From Phytophthora hibernalis (Eukaryota > Oomycota > Peronosporomycetes > Peronosporales > Peronosporaceae): a stretch of DNA of 64,000 nt. Below, piece by piece: positions 1 to 11,229 of this stretch. The stretch is from the NCBI GenBank assembly GCA_012656075.1, contig JAAKBF010000282.1, positions 186,001 through 250,000 on the forward strand, read 5' to 3'. The translations under genes were made by a program, and so were the position numbers. The notes under the pieces were generated by a model that searched no databases, was not told the DNA's origin, and saw only the letters and a list, made by a program, of their open reading frames with translations. Positions within the stretch are counted from its first letter, which is position 1; every line of letters begins with the position of its first letter.

Positions 1-636
1 TGGCGTAGACCCCCACTCGCTGAACAAGGGCGAGTGCGTCTCTCTTCTGCTTGAGGGTGTAGGAAGCTTGTTTTCCCATTTGAAAATGAGAGCATGCCGA
101 GCTTCCTACACCCGGACTATCGTCTGGCACCAGCCATTTTTTTAGTCCGCAATTTCTTTTGATTGGCTAAAATTAATGTATGGACGACAAAAACATAACT
201 AAATGAAGTCGTCTTTTTGTGTCGTACGTCTTTTCCGTCGTTGTTTGTACGTCTTTTAACTTTTATTAATAATACAACTATTGTAATACTAACGTCGCGT
301 TTTACACGGAGAAGCTCTGGATTGTATTCCTGCTATCGCGTTGGAGACGCAATTCTAATACACTGCCCAGTAACAACACATGGGCTCCTAAGGTGAAGGA
401 GTTGTTTGCCGAACACTACAGTAACCAAGTCTCCTCGTGGTTTCTTACATTTTTGTTGTCTTCGTACAAAAATGTTGATGCCCACTCACCGATAAAAACT
501 ACGTACACCAACAAAGAGGCGTATTCCTAACACGAATACGAGGCTCGGGGTTGTCAGGTTGTACTCGCGCGCGGTGGTCATACACCCGCATCGACCACAC
601 TTATCACCTACTGGGTTTAATAAACATGTATCATGG
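1..636. other. Gene-free left flank with a hairpin
   Basis: No credible coding region is seen. A perfect 14-bp inverted repeat lies at 55-68 and 100-113 (arms reading GGGTGTAGGAAGCT and its complement) with a 31-nt loop. TGTAGGAAGC...CTTCCTACA could look like an LTR edge (TG...CA), but no second copy or retroviral coding region lies next to it, so only a hairpin is claimed. The rest is AT-rich and unassigned up to the edge of the retroelement at 637. Confidence 0.4.
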
Positions 637-960
637 ATTTCCAAGGATACTCTTCGTCATTGGGGGCAAGAAATTTTTCATTGATCACCAGCCAGGCCTC
701 GTTTGAGGGCGTGGTGAGGCGGGGTAGCGGCACAAGGAAATCTTGCGAGTGTGCTTCCTGTCGCTCTAGAGAGCTAGTTGCTCGTGGAACACGTCCTCGA
801 GCTCTTGTCTAAGAATACAAGTGGTTTCGAAATTACTCAATCCTATCCGGAAACCCGAACATCCTGCGAATGTTCGCCATTTCCAAGGATACTCTTCGTC
901 ATTCGGGGCAAGAATTGTTTTATTGATCACCAGCCAGGCCTCGTTTGAGGGCGTGGTGAG
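637..960 (-). repeat. 3' split direct repeats B2-A2-B1 of the retrotransposon
   Basis: B2 (637-718) and B1 (879-960) both begin ATTTCCAAGGATACTCTTCG and are near-identical over 82 bp. They flank A2 (725-880), which begins TAGCGGCACAAGGAAA and is near-identical to A1 at the other end of the element. This B-A-B arrangement lets a circular intermediate be rebuilt during replication in known Ngaro/PAT elements; that mechanism is family knowledge, while the repeats are seen directly. Confidence 0.9.
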
Positions 961-2030
961 CGGCCCCCGAGTTGATGTGCTTGCCGCGACCTCGATCGTG
1001 GATTCGTTGACGTGTGAAGGCCGACCATTCGGCGGGCAAGAGTTGTTGTTGAGTTTGCTGCTTGAGTCGGATACTGTTCAAAGCAGTTCGACAGCCATCT
1101 ACCGAGAAGTTTAATCGCAGTAGGGCTTGCTTCTCCACTTAGTAATGCCGTCGCACCGCCGATACGCACCGAGTGCGTTAAGTAATTTGCCTCTGGCACG
1201 CCGATGCTCCTCGCCGTGGCCTTCAGTACCTCGGCCACGGATGCCGCGCTGAGATCTCCACAAAGGTACTGGCTTGAAGTCGATATGGCACGTCTTGCCT
1301 TGATGATATGCGTGAGTGCTGAAACTGGGCAGATTTGTTTGTCGCCCGACGCATGCATGGTTCTCCAGGCACCTCTTCCAAACTGGTCGTTCTTGGCCCC
1401 TTCCAGACCGATAGTCACTGTCGTGGCCCTGGTGGCTTCTGTTGGTCTTCCTTCGCTGTCCGAGAAGAAGGTGTTACGCAGTTTTAGGCAGTAGAAGCGA
1501 CGTGCTTGACCGATTTTGAAGTACTCGGACCTACGGAGCAGGAAGAAGAAGCCGATAAGGATACTGCCCCACAATAAGCGTTGCTGAGGTTGCTGCTGAA
1601 TGTTGAGTCGGCTGTACAGGAGTCGTAGAAATGCCGTTGTTATTGGCTGAAGCTTGTGCACCGGAGGTGATAGGCGCTTGATCCCGCGCAATAGAAGCGT
1701 AAAATCCGGCGATGTAGTGAGGTCGATCCCAATGTGCGCAGGTGATACCAGCGAACGCTAGCTAGTTTGAGCTTGATGGTTGCCCTGATTTGATCTGTTT
1801 CAGCCGTATTTCCAGCAATACGCAGCGAAGCAGCCTAACTTCTTGTTGGCCGATCGACCAGGTTCAGAGAGCCACGGTGACCACCCAAACCAGCCGCAGA
1901 ATTCGCACCATTGACGCCAATTGGTGTCATATTTTCCTGCGGTGGTGGTAGCCACAGCATGTCCGCGGAGATCGTCTCCCAAAGATTCGAGAGATCGTTG
2001 AAGGGCGGCCGAACAATGACCTGCGTCCAT
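927..2030 (-). pseudogene. Tyrosine recombinase of the retrotransposon (stop and frameshifts)
   Basis: An N-terminal SAM-like region starts at ATG 2030 (MDAGHCSAALQRSLE; WRQWCEFCGWF). The frame then meets a TGA where related elements have Trp (after YCWKYG), followed by frame changes. The catalytic half is open from 1691: RRSEYFKI gives the first catalytic Arg, THSVRIGGATALL the HxxR box, and IKLLGRWLSNCFEQYP the last box with the nucleophilic Tyr. The normal His/Lys positions are only partly recognisable. In family members this enzyme integrates circular cDNA without target duplication. The copy looks inactive because of the stop and frameshifts. Confidence 0.82.
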
Positions 2031-4074
2031 GAATGAGATAAGTTAGTCCATACTCGGTGCAGAGGATGGTCTGTGGACCAGGCCCTGGATCCCGCGTCCG
2101 CCATGGTATTCAACTCCCCAGGTATGTGTTCCGCCGAGCATGTAAACGAGTGTCGAAACTCCGACAGGGAGATCAGTCGATTGTAAAGTCGAGCGACAGG
2201 TTGACCACTTGAACGCTTGTTAAGCCACGCAACTGCACTCATGTTGTCGATTTTCATTAGTACGTGAAGTCGATGACGACCAGAGCCTGTCCAAGCTGGA
2301 CCCCAGTGCAATGCTGCTAACGTCGCGCTCATTAGCTGTCTTACATTGATTGAGATCGACTCTTTCGTTGTTGCGAACGTCTGTCGCACTTCTTCACTGA
2401 ATTGTACGCGGATGAACTGCTTGAGCTGCGATTCTAGCCAACAAAGGCCGGTATCCGATGCGTCCATCATGACTTCGCGCGACGGCGGCTGCATACCCGC
2501 AAAGTACTCGACCGGAATGCTGTTGAATTTGTGTTGGAAAGCAAGTACTGCTAGAAACCAGTTGAGATCATCTCGAATATCGTCAGGTAGTTTTAGTCGG
2601 ACGTGAGCATGCCTGAACTTCGACGCAAAGGCTTGGACGTTTTGATTTGATAGAAGGATCGCGCGGCAGGAAAGCATGTTGATACGTAACGCAAGCTGCC
2701 AAGCAGCTTGTTTATCGTGGACTGCGTGCACGTCGACTCCTCTTACACTTGCTGGATTCGAAGCCTTGCTTTCCCGATTTTGTCCGCTGTCACCGACACC
2801 GTTCCTGTCGTTGTGTCCCACAGCAGACCTAGTGCCTTGGTTGAAGTCACCCAGTCCGTAAATTTGTCTTTGTTGATGGCAGTAGGTCGCAGAACCGTTG
2901 CCATAGCTCGTCGTAGAGCGAAATTTGCCTCCAAGCACCGGGTTCCTGTGTCAATTTCGACACACGTATGATCATCACACCAAACATTACCCACCAGTGG
3001 GCTTGGGTCAGCAGGTGCAAATGCGCGGTGAGGTCGTTGCTGCTGGTATAGCTGATTGATGAGTGATCCGGCTAACGAGTAAAAGGCCGGAGAGCCACAC
3101 CAGCCAAATCCGCACGACAAATCGACGACGAGAAAGCCTTCAAAATGAAAGGCAAACATGTGCACGTGCCGTGCGCTCATAGGGATATGACGAAATGCAC
3201 CGGACACGTCTCCAAGCATCATCAAGATAGGATGACCAGGATATCGGGCTCGCAGATCAGCGATTCTGCGTGCGATGTCTCCAGGCGGGTTGTACGAAAT
3301 CTCCGGAAAATTGCTGCGTTCCGTGAAATCGTTCACGACTCCTCCAACCGGGCAGGAGTAGTCATTGATGACTCGAATTGACGTTGAACTGCCGGGTTTC
3401 TGAACTACGCCGATCGGGCTGGTGAATATGTTGGACCAAAGCTTAAGTAAGTCAGCATGAACGATCAGGTAGCGACCGTCTTGGTGACCTTTAGCAATGT
3501 GTTCACGCACTTGATCCGCGTGCAATTCGACCACCTTGTGGTTTGGAGGGGTCTGCCTGAAGTTGTGGTTTGTCCGGCTTCCAGAGGGCACGACTCCATC
3601 GCGAACGACTGTATTCCAGCGTTGGGTCAATTGGCGGAGACCAGGGTCGGCCGGAGTTGGTAGTTCGAAGATATCCTTGTTGGGTCTTGGGTCGGAGGGT
3701 GTCTGACCTCGATAAACTTGAACGAACTCTGCCAGTGATAACCCACAACGTTGAGCGACCTCGGTATCGGCGTGAATCCGGCGCTTGTCGAACTGGGTAG
3801 CTTGCTCCCACCGATGAAGTGGCATGTCCACGAGCCATTCAGCCGCAAACTGGCGATATTGGTGCATGCGGTCGATATCAAGGCTGTGATGTACTGCTAG
3901 TTGAGACTGATTGAACTTTGAATGAGCAGCGGAACACTGTTGGCTGAAGCCTGAAATGTATTTGGCCGCGGAATGTGTCTCTTGTGACTTATGTTCGAGG
4001 GCCTGTACCCCCGAACTAGCTGCACTGGGAGCATGTACTCCAGTTGTTGACGGCCCCTGGACATGTGCCACCAC
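1835..4074 (-). pseudogene. Reverse transcriptase-RNase H of the tyrosine-recombinase retrotransposon
   Basis: The RT frame (open from 4074 to 2743, no ATG at its upstream end) shows RT motifs in order: DVSGAFRHIP (catalytic Asp), DLSCGFGWCGSPAFYSLAG, and NVWCDDHT, where CDD replaces the usual YxDD. It ends in a GLLWDT motif typical of DIRS-like RTs. The RNase H frame (2938-1835) has VMMDASDTGLCW, INVRQLMSATLAALHWG, KIDNMSAVAWLNKRS and HIPGELNTMADAGSRAW, which supply the acidic catalytic residues. The two frames overlap and differ in phase, so at least one frameshift near 2745 separates RT from RNase H. The product would copy element RNA into DNA. Confidence 0.85.
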
Positions 4075-4199
4075 GGGTTGCTGGTCATTTTCTGGTGCAG
4101 GGGTCGCTGCTCAGAAAATGAATATTGAGCTCTCGGAATTGTTGACGTCGTGTCGTTTTCCACCCGATCCTCCGTGCGGCACGGCATCGGGTCCTGACA

Positions 4200-5960
4200 T
4201 CACAGGTCTTGAAACTCTTGGCCCAACACGAAGAAATTCTTGTCAATGAAGGCCTTGGCATCGGCGGGTAGAGCCATAGGCCTGAAGTGAGCTCGGTTCG
4301 GGTCAAAGCACTGGCCAGGAGCGGGTACTGTGCAACCCTTCTTGGATATGTAGCGCATGCAGAGCGTTTTATTGCCCTGTTTCGGTAACATGCTCGATAA
4401 CTCGCGTGGAACTGCTGACGGCTTCTGTGGTCGTTGGTCTCGTGAATGACTTGGACGGGAACCCGGTGCTACCCGAGAGGTTCTTGACGCTGACCTGGCG
4501 TTCTTGCTGAGACTGAAATAGCTCCATGAGATGGTCATCGTTTCTGGCAAATTCGTTGCCAATGATCGCCGCTGTCTGAACGTCTGTGGCGATTACCTCG
4601 CTGCGGAACTTGCCAAGCTTGGAGTTGACCCAAAACACCAGCATGTTGCATGTGGCTTGGTCCGGTCGGGACAACACTGCGTACTTTTCCATGAACGTCG
4701 CTCCCGCCTTGATGAAGCTGTACACCAAAGGGCTGTAGAATCTGTCTGCGAATAGGAGCAGTGTGCTAAAGGCTTCGACAATATTGGAAACTCTTCGTGG
4801 CGATGATGCTGGGTGGAGCGAGTTGGAGCGGCCAAAGTTGGTCATGTTGACACCGTTCGTGGTCGGCTGTTGCTCGAGATCTTCCATGAAGCGGCGAAAG
4901 TGCATTAACGAGAGCCCTCGTACACCGAAACTGAAGTCGTAGGCGAGACGGAGTACCGGGGTAGTTGCCAGAAACTGCGTTTGGCGACCCTGTTGCACAG
5001 ACTCTAAAATAGCTTGAGCATTATTAGGGGTGAGCCACTGCGTCGTGTACGTAGCGTTCCATCTGAGATGGCCTGAATGAAGATACTTGTGTGTCGCTTG
5101 ACATCGAAAGTGTCGGGTTATCAATATCGACGGAGGAGGAGACCGGATCCGTCCTCGTCGGAGTCTCGTGTGCGCTTGCGCAGCTGCCGGTTCTGAAGTC
5201 GGACAAGGCTGATGTTGGCTTGATCGGTTGGATCCTCCGTTTTTCCTTCGTCATCTGAATCACTGAACGCCATATCCATACAGTTAGAAAGCCTCAAGTC
5301 AGTTGGAGATTGCGCGGGTGCGGAAGTTGGTGCTGCTGCGAGAAGACGGTCAACGAACACGTCGCGCGGGCTGTTGCTGCGACTGTCCATCTCACAGTCA
5401 ACTATATGTTGACGGCGGACCATGACAACTGCGAGCGTGTCTGGGCGGATGAGCGGGACTTGCTCTTCCGGGGTAAAGGCCACGCTGAGCATCGTCGAGA
5501 GGACACTAGCTGGAATACCAGACCTGCTCTTGCCACACGCTACGATTACCTCATTCTGGCGATCCAACAGCTCGAGCGCATTCATTACCGTGGCGTTGAC
5601 AGTGGCACCGGTACGAAGCACGTAATTCAGTCGGTCGACGGCGATTACACTTTGAGGGCTTGTGAGTGGAAGTCGAAGGATGTCAGTGCCGGAGCGAACT
5701 GTCAGTACAGCTGCACCCTTCTGCATGCTGTAACCTGACACCAGGCCGTACGTCCACGCGCCGCAGGTGATGCCTGCGGGTTGCACAAACGCAATCGGAT
5801 GGCCGACGTAGGATCCAGGCCATAGCTCTGTCTCGTCAGCTTCCACGATGCGATGGCGGATGGTTGCACACTTGACTTCGAACTCGCTGGATTCCTCTGT
5901 GTCGTCCGGCCCCGTTTTGCGCACGGTAGCGGTTGCGCCCTGAACCTTGGTGACAGCCAC
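4200..5960 (-). pseudogene. Gag-like ORF1 of the tyrosine-recombinase retrotransposon (frameshifted)
   Basis: Three consecutive minus-strand reading frames make up the first ORF. 5960-5121 (279 aa, starts MAVTKVQGATATV) has an acidic Ser/Asp-rich C-terminus and ends in a basic RLQNRQLRKRTR stretch. 5124-4369 opens with TTG rather than ATG, just where the first frame stops (TATTGATAA). A third frame, to 4200, carries a Cys/His cluster (LCMRYISKKGC then GQCFDPNRAHF) that looks like a zinc-knuckle or CCCH-like nucleic-acid binding motif, as expected near the end of Gag. The breaks near 5122 and 4370-4460 could include a genuine programmed frameshift, but accumulated mutations are the simpler reading. 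Function is inferred from position and the Cys/His cluster only. Confidence 0.6.
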
Positions 5961-6085
5961 GTACGTGAACCCTTCGAGTGTCGAAAATGTGGGGGCCCGA
6001 TGAAGGCGATGGAGCCGGTGGAAACAGACGGGTCTGCATGGCTTGGTTGGAGTAGAGGGTCGTGCTGTACGGAAGGCTTGGACTT

Positions 6086-6241
6086 TAGCGGCACAAGGAA
6101 AACTTGCGAGCGAGCTTCCTGTCGCTCTAGAGAGCTAGTTGCTCGTGGAGCACGTCCTCGAGCTCTTGTCTAAGAATACAAGTGGTTTCGAAACTACTCA
6201 AACCTATCCGGAAACCCGAACATCCTGCGAATGTTCGCCAT
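6086..6241 (-). repeat. 5' split direct repeat A1 of the retrotransposon
   Basis: This 156-bp block (TAGCGGCACAAGGAAAACTT ... ATGTTCGCCAT) matches A2 at 725-880 with only a few mismatches. It marks the 5' end of the minus-strand element; host sequence resumes at 6242. Confidence 0.88.
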
Positions 6242-6544
6242 AGTATCTAAGGGCTTTAATTCCTCGATCTGTCTAAATGAATGACTTGATTGCACATGTA
6301 GACGAACAGCAAAACCTTTCCACCGTCAACATGTTGATGCGGTACAAGGTGATGATGCATTACATGTATTGAACAATGCATCGCTGTGAATGCGTCTCCG
6401 TGATGGGGACTTGATGTGGCGATACAACGACTGGCGCCTAGATAACTTAGTCAAGATTGCAAAAGCACGAGCACTACAAGAAGCACCGTTTCCAGTTTTC
6501 CTAGCTGCCGTCAACCACCAACAACTTTTCCCTGCCCGTCAGAC

Positions 6545-8359
6545 ATGAAGCTCAAACATTTCATAGCTCCGGCGATGATACTCGCACAAGCAGCTGCTGA
6601 GTCCAATGTTTCATCGACGAGTGACTTGAACGGATGGTACCCTTGCTCCGACTACACGTTCTCTGGTGCTGGAAGCTCAACGGAAGATGCAGAGTGTGCG
6701 GTGTACAGTGCTCCGCTGTGCTACCCTGGCATCTGTGAAACCCCAGCGTCGGTGAATCCGAAGGTCGACATCTTCTTCAAGCGTTTGCCCGCAACAGTCG
6801 ACGACCTTAGCACTGCGTCCAATGTATGGCTGCTTCAGGGTGGCCCTGGCTACTCTTCGGTTTCACCTAAGTTGATGTGGCATTTTGGACGACCAAACGA
6901 TTGGTTTAAGCTTTAGATTAATGGCGATGTTTAACTTTTGTGTGATTGTAGTGGAATCCGACATGGTGACGCTGCATTCCAAGCTAGAAGGAGCTGTGAG
7001 ATGGATCATCGCGGTACCGGGCGCAGTACTCGACTGGATTGTGTTGCAGCACAAGTCACGACGACTGGTTCTCCCTTTGGCAAAGAAATCGATCCGTCCG
7101 AGGTGGCTGCATGTGCTGAAGATTTGCATAAAGATAATGGCGACCTAGCATCGTTCTCAGTGACAACCGCTGCTACGGATATTGCAACGTTCATTTCAAC
7201 CTATTCGAACGGTGCCAATACCATCGTGTATGGTGTGAGCTACGGCACCATTTTGGTGGAGCACCTGGTGCATCTCGCTCCACCTACTGTGACTGGGTAC
7301 GTTCTGGACGGAGTCGCTACGAGTTCTGGGGCCCCCGCGGACAAGTTCATGTACTGGTCCAATTGGGATAACGATTTTGGTGAGGTGGGCGATGCTTTTC
7401 TAACGCTTTGTGCCGAAGACAGTGAATGCAAGATGCGATTTGAGGCGAAAAGTCTCAACGATTCCGTTGAGGACTTGATTCAGCAGTTCGACAACGACCC
7501 AAACTCCACCTGTGCTGTGCTCATGAACAATGTTACAGAAAGATTTGACGACCCCCTTCAACTATCCTACGAATCGCCTTGGGAAGGATTCGTACCTGCG
7601 ATCACTCATTCCTGCGGTCGTTCACAGACTCAACCGCTGTGCGCCAGAGGACTTCATGGTGCTGGTTCAATTCATCACGAGTGCCTACCCTTCTTCCTCC
7701 TCTAAAACACAAGACGATGCATTCACGTCGGACCTGCTCTACTACCTCGTCGTTTTCTCCGAGTCGTGGAGTCACCCGCTCCATCCACGTCCGAGATGCA
7801 GGAACGCTTTCAAAACACGAGAATCTGTGACGGGAACGCGGCATCGACAAATCCGCTTTACTGCGCCTTCACGAAAGATACCTCTCCAGCATGCCAGGAA
7901 GTGGACATCACTACCTACGACAGCGACAGCATTTTGTACAAGCACGACCAGCACTGGAACAAGTCAGCAACGATCCCAAGTCAGGCCAGCGTCCTTCTTC
8001 TGAGCGGGAAGTTGGACCCGCAGACGCCGCACAAGTATGCCGAGTATCTGCTGAATGCGCTTGATGGTGACAACAAGGAGCTTATCGCCTTCGACTACGC
8101 CACGCATGCCACGATCGTGTCGACTCAGATGGTTGCAGGTGATATGAAAAGCGAAACGTGCGGCATGAAAGTACTGGCGTCGTACGTGCGCAACGGCGGA
8201 GACCTGAAGCTCATGGACAAGTCGTGTGTGGGCAAAATGCCTGGGTTCAACCTCACGATACCGGAGGAGTATCGGCTCATGTACTTGAGCACGGATGAAG
8301 GTTACGATGGCGTGTACAATTCGAACTTTACTTCGAGCCTCGGTTCGAGCGCGAGGTAG
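6545..8359 (+). pseudogene. Secreted S33-type alpha/beta-hydrolase peptidase, broken copy 1
   Basis: The gene begins with ATG 6545 and a signal peptide (MKLKHFIAPAMILAQAAAES). Following motifs are LLQGGPGYSS (oxyanion region), MDHRGTGRST (very typical of the prolyl/tripeptidyl aminopeptidase S33 family), GVSYGT (nucleophile Ser elbow), LLLSGKLDPQTP (acid) and a C-terminal catalytic His region (YATHAT). Comparison with the inverted paralogue at 20.0-21.8 kb shows that the intron donor near 6868, GTAAGT in the paralogue, has become CTAAGT here, while the acceptor at about 6950 persists. Frame changes follow near 6995, 7555-7600 and 7760. Intact members would be extracellular peptidases. This copy cannot give a full-length protein. 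Confidence 0.85.
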
Positions 8360-11229
8360 AGGAAAATCATCACTCCAACAACGAGTAGAATCTATCGCGT
8401 ATTAATAGATAGACAACATTTCTTGAGGTTACCAAGGTAGAACCTCCCACCAACTCCTGCCTCCCGGCCATTAATGCTAAAAATCACAAATGGCATTCGC
8501 GGACTTTCATATGTGGGGCGAGATTTCGTGAAGTCGGCTTTATTAATAAGGCGCGCGCGCCTCAATTCAAATCATCACTTGCGTTCGGTATTTCGATTGA
8601 CTCTCCGTCAAGTCGAACACTTTACTTTGTGCAAACAAGCCGTAGCGTTTAGTATCTGGAGTGTTCTCGTCAACGACATCGCCCGATTCGTTGCATCGTC
8701 GAAAATGTTCAACGCTGATGTAGCTGGCCTAGTTATTTTTTGTTTTTACATTCGAGATAGAGATTTCACCTTCTGTTTCGCTCTTCGGACTAGAATTTTT
8801 CGTGGGCGTTTTGCCTTGACACACTTGGTATCAACAATTAATCATTACCATTATGGGTGCATTTGGTACCGACACGGATGCTTCACTGTGTGTTTTCTAC
8901 CTGTTTAAATCATATGTATAGTGGCGGCGTATAGTTGTACACGGTATGAAAAGGAAGACCACTCTGACACTGCGCTAATGCATAACCCTTAATTAAAACA
9001 TAACCCTTAATAATAAAAAAATAATAATCGATATCGTTTTTTAAAAAATAAGTAAGTTCTCAGAGTGGGTCTTACATCTCCGAATCCGGCGGATTGACCA
9101 ATCAGATGATCGTATTTCGAGTCCCGCCGGATTGAATCCTGTAGCCATCGGGGAGGGGTAACCCACCCGAGGGAGGTGAGGAGCTCAATAGGGAGACAAA
9201 TTTGGGAGGGAAATTTGATACTTGAGATAGCAGGTAGAAACATGGTAACGTTGCAGGAAGAAGGCCCGAGCGTCGCTAGGTCAACGTTTCTAGTGGCAAG
9301 ACCGAGGTAGTGCGTACGCTCCTCCAGGTACGTCAAGCGAAGCTGCAGTCAAAGGCTTGCATCTAAACGGTTAAAAGCGCAGCTTTACGAAGACATTCTT
9401 CACCAACCGTCTCTGCGGCTACATGTAGAAGGTAAACAGCGAACAGCGTCTACAGCTGCGCCCTACGAGGTATTTGATCATATATGGATCTAGTGCTTAA
9501 TCAGACTGCCTTCACGGCCTAGCCAGAAGCGCTCAGCACGGCAAGCAGCAGCAACCTTACAATAGGAGCTTGAAAGATGCAGGCCTCTGCGCTTGACTCG
9601 TTCAAATTCATCTTCCAGCAACCTCGCACTTGTAGTCTTGCTGCGGACGAACACACTGGTTGATCGACAAGGCGCAGCAGCGCCACTTCGAGTTGCAACT
9701 GGCACGTACTTCGACGCCGACGCTTGTCCTCCATTTTCCCCTTCGGCATCCTGTTTCAGAAATTCGAAAATTGTCAGTCAACGGGAAGGACTGTCGCCCA
9801 CCCCAGGTAGAACCCGATGGCTTATCGGAGCGAGCGCGCACGACTCTTGTAATCCGCAGGCGGACGAAGGTATAAGACCGACTCTCAGCGTAGTGAGCAG
9901 GGGTTTTCGCGCGCGCTCGAGTTTCGAACCCAACCTCGCTTTTGGCGTACGCAGATAGTGGCATGGGAAGTGGATGGACATCGACAACAAACGCGCACTC
10001 ATCTGGAAGATCTTTGCGACCCCTGGGATGATGCTGACACAGCTGGTAGATTGGCTGTAGCGAACATTTCGCTGGTATAGCGTAACGGCTCCAAATTCTA
10101 TCTATGACATTCTGAAGTGCGCGAATTCCATCGTTAAGGGTGACTATGGCAAGGTAAAATGCGAAAGCGACTGAAGGTAAAGACCCCGCAGCTGGGAGCA
10201 ATAACAACGGACTGGGTAGAGAGGGTGGAGAATAGAGGCATGTGTCTGAATCGTAGTCAACAAAAGTCCGCCGCCGAAGATGAGGTTCGAAGTTGGAGCC
10301 CCAGGACTAGACCTAGTCTTATCTGTAGGTTGGTTCTTCCGATTTTGAACAGGCACGAATAGCGCTACCAAGCACAATGTATGGAGGCCGGTTTTTCTTT
10401 GTACGAAACGGTACGCGAAGATCGGCATGTATGTCAGTGGCCCGAAGTCTCATCGTACTATTCCCCTTCACGTCGTGATGAATGTTTTGTTAGCCAACAT
10501 GAAACTGCACATGCTCCCACCAAACACAGCAGTCTAGATGAACCTTCAACCGTTGAGTGCGGAAGACTATCGCATCCTTCAAGGACAGGCTTCGCTCGCT
10601 CCAGGTCGATAGAGGCATTGAGCGGGTTGACGGGCGAGGTGGTCAACGGGTGCTCCCCTTATCAAAATCGGTACATGGTGACCAATTCCATCAGCATCTC
10701 GTCAAGCTGACGAAGCGGTCACGCAACATTGAAGTATCATCGAGCTGTTCAGCCCTCGGCTTGCAACCAGTGCGCTACAGTGTTTGTGACCCCTTCAAGA
10801 ATGTATGTAAACATCTCTATGGGCACAGATTCAACTTGTGTAGCTCCTGTTCTCTGGTTGTCCATACGGACTGTCTATACAGCCTCGTGGTCAATGGTCC
10901 GGCAGCCATTGCGCGGGACAAAAGTAGACTCGATCCAGCTACAGCCCATGTATACCCAGTAAAAGATAAGACGTCGAGTCAGCTGGTGTCCAAAGCGAGC
11001 ATTCATCCGGTACTTTGATCATTCATCATTCACAAAATTATTTTGGTAAATCGTCCTTATTTGATCGAAACGTATGCCTCAGATCCGAATATTTACAAAC
11101 TTTCAAATACAATGCCTCTTGATATCTGAAAAAAATAAAATGGGTAAAACAATCGTGTTTGGTGCACCAGTGAACACCAGTGGATTTGTGGGCTCAGCCT
11201 CAGTTCGCTATTTTTAGTCACAGTCGAAA
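8360..11229. other. Gene-poor interval, no recognisable gene
   Basis: The longest open frames here (8474-8908 plus, 144 aa; 9608-10207 minus, 199 aa; 10557-11018 plus, 153 aa) lack recognisable motifs, start context or paralogues in the window, and overlap each other on both strands, so none is called. An AT-rich patch lies at 8990-9060. The sequence probably consists of old transposon debris, but no diagnostic domain could be read. Confidence 0.4.

Larger units (their letters stand above)
637..6241 (-). mobile_element. Tyrosine-recombinase (Ngaro/DIRS-type) retrotransposon with split direct repeats
   Basis: The element is read on the minus strand, from 6241 (5') to 637 (3'). It carries a gag-like region, then reverse transcriptase, RNase H and a tyrosine recombinase, in the order typical of DIRS-like elements. 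The termini have the A1-ORFs-B1-A2-B2 arrangement of Ngaro/PAT elements: A1 at 6086-6241 matches A2 at 725-880 (both 156 bp), and B1 at 879-960 matches B2 at 637-718. No methyltransferase domain was recognised, which favours Ngaro over DIRS1. Such elements integrate by recombinase and leave no target-site duplication; none is seen. Several frameshifts and an internal stop make it non-autonomous today, although the ends look nearly intact. Confidence 0.85.

Noticed and set aside
55..113. Possible LTR (TG...CA) ends
   Set aside because: No paired LTR, primer-binding site or pol coding region adjacent; kept only as a hairpin.
5310..5738. 142-aa plus-strand ORF
   Set aside because: Antisense of the gag-like ORF of the retrotransposon.
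8474..8908. 144-aa plus-strand ORF
   Set aside because: No domain or signal peptide recognised, and composition is like the surrounding AT-rich sequence.
9608..10207. 199-aa minus-strand ORF
   Set aside because: No start context, motif or paralogue; overlaps several equally long ORFs on both strands in a gene-poor stretch.
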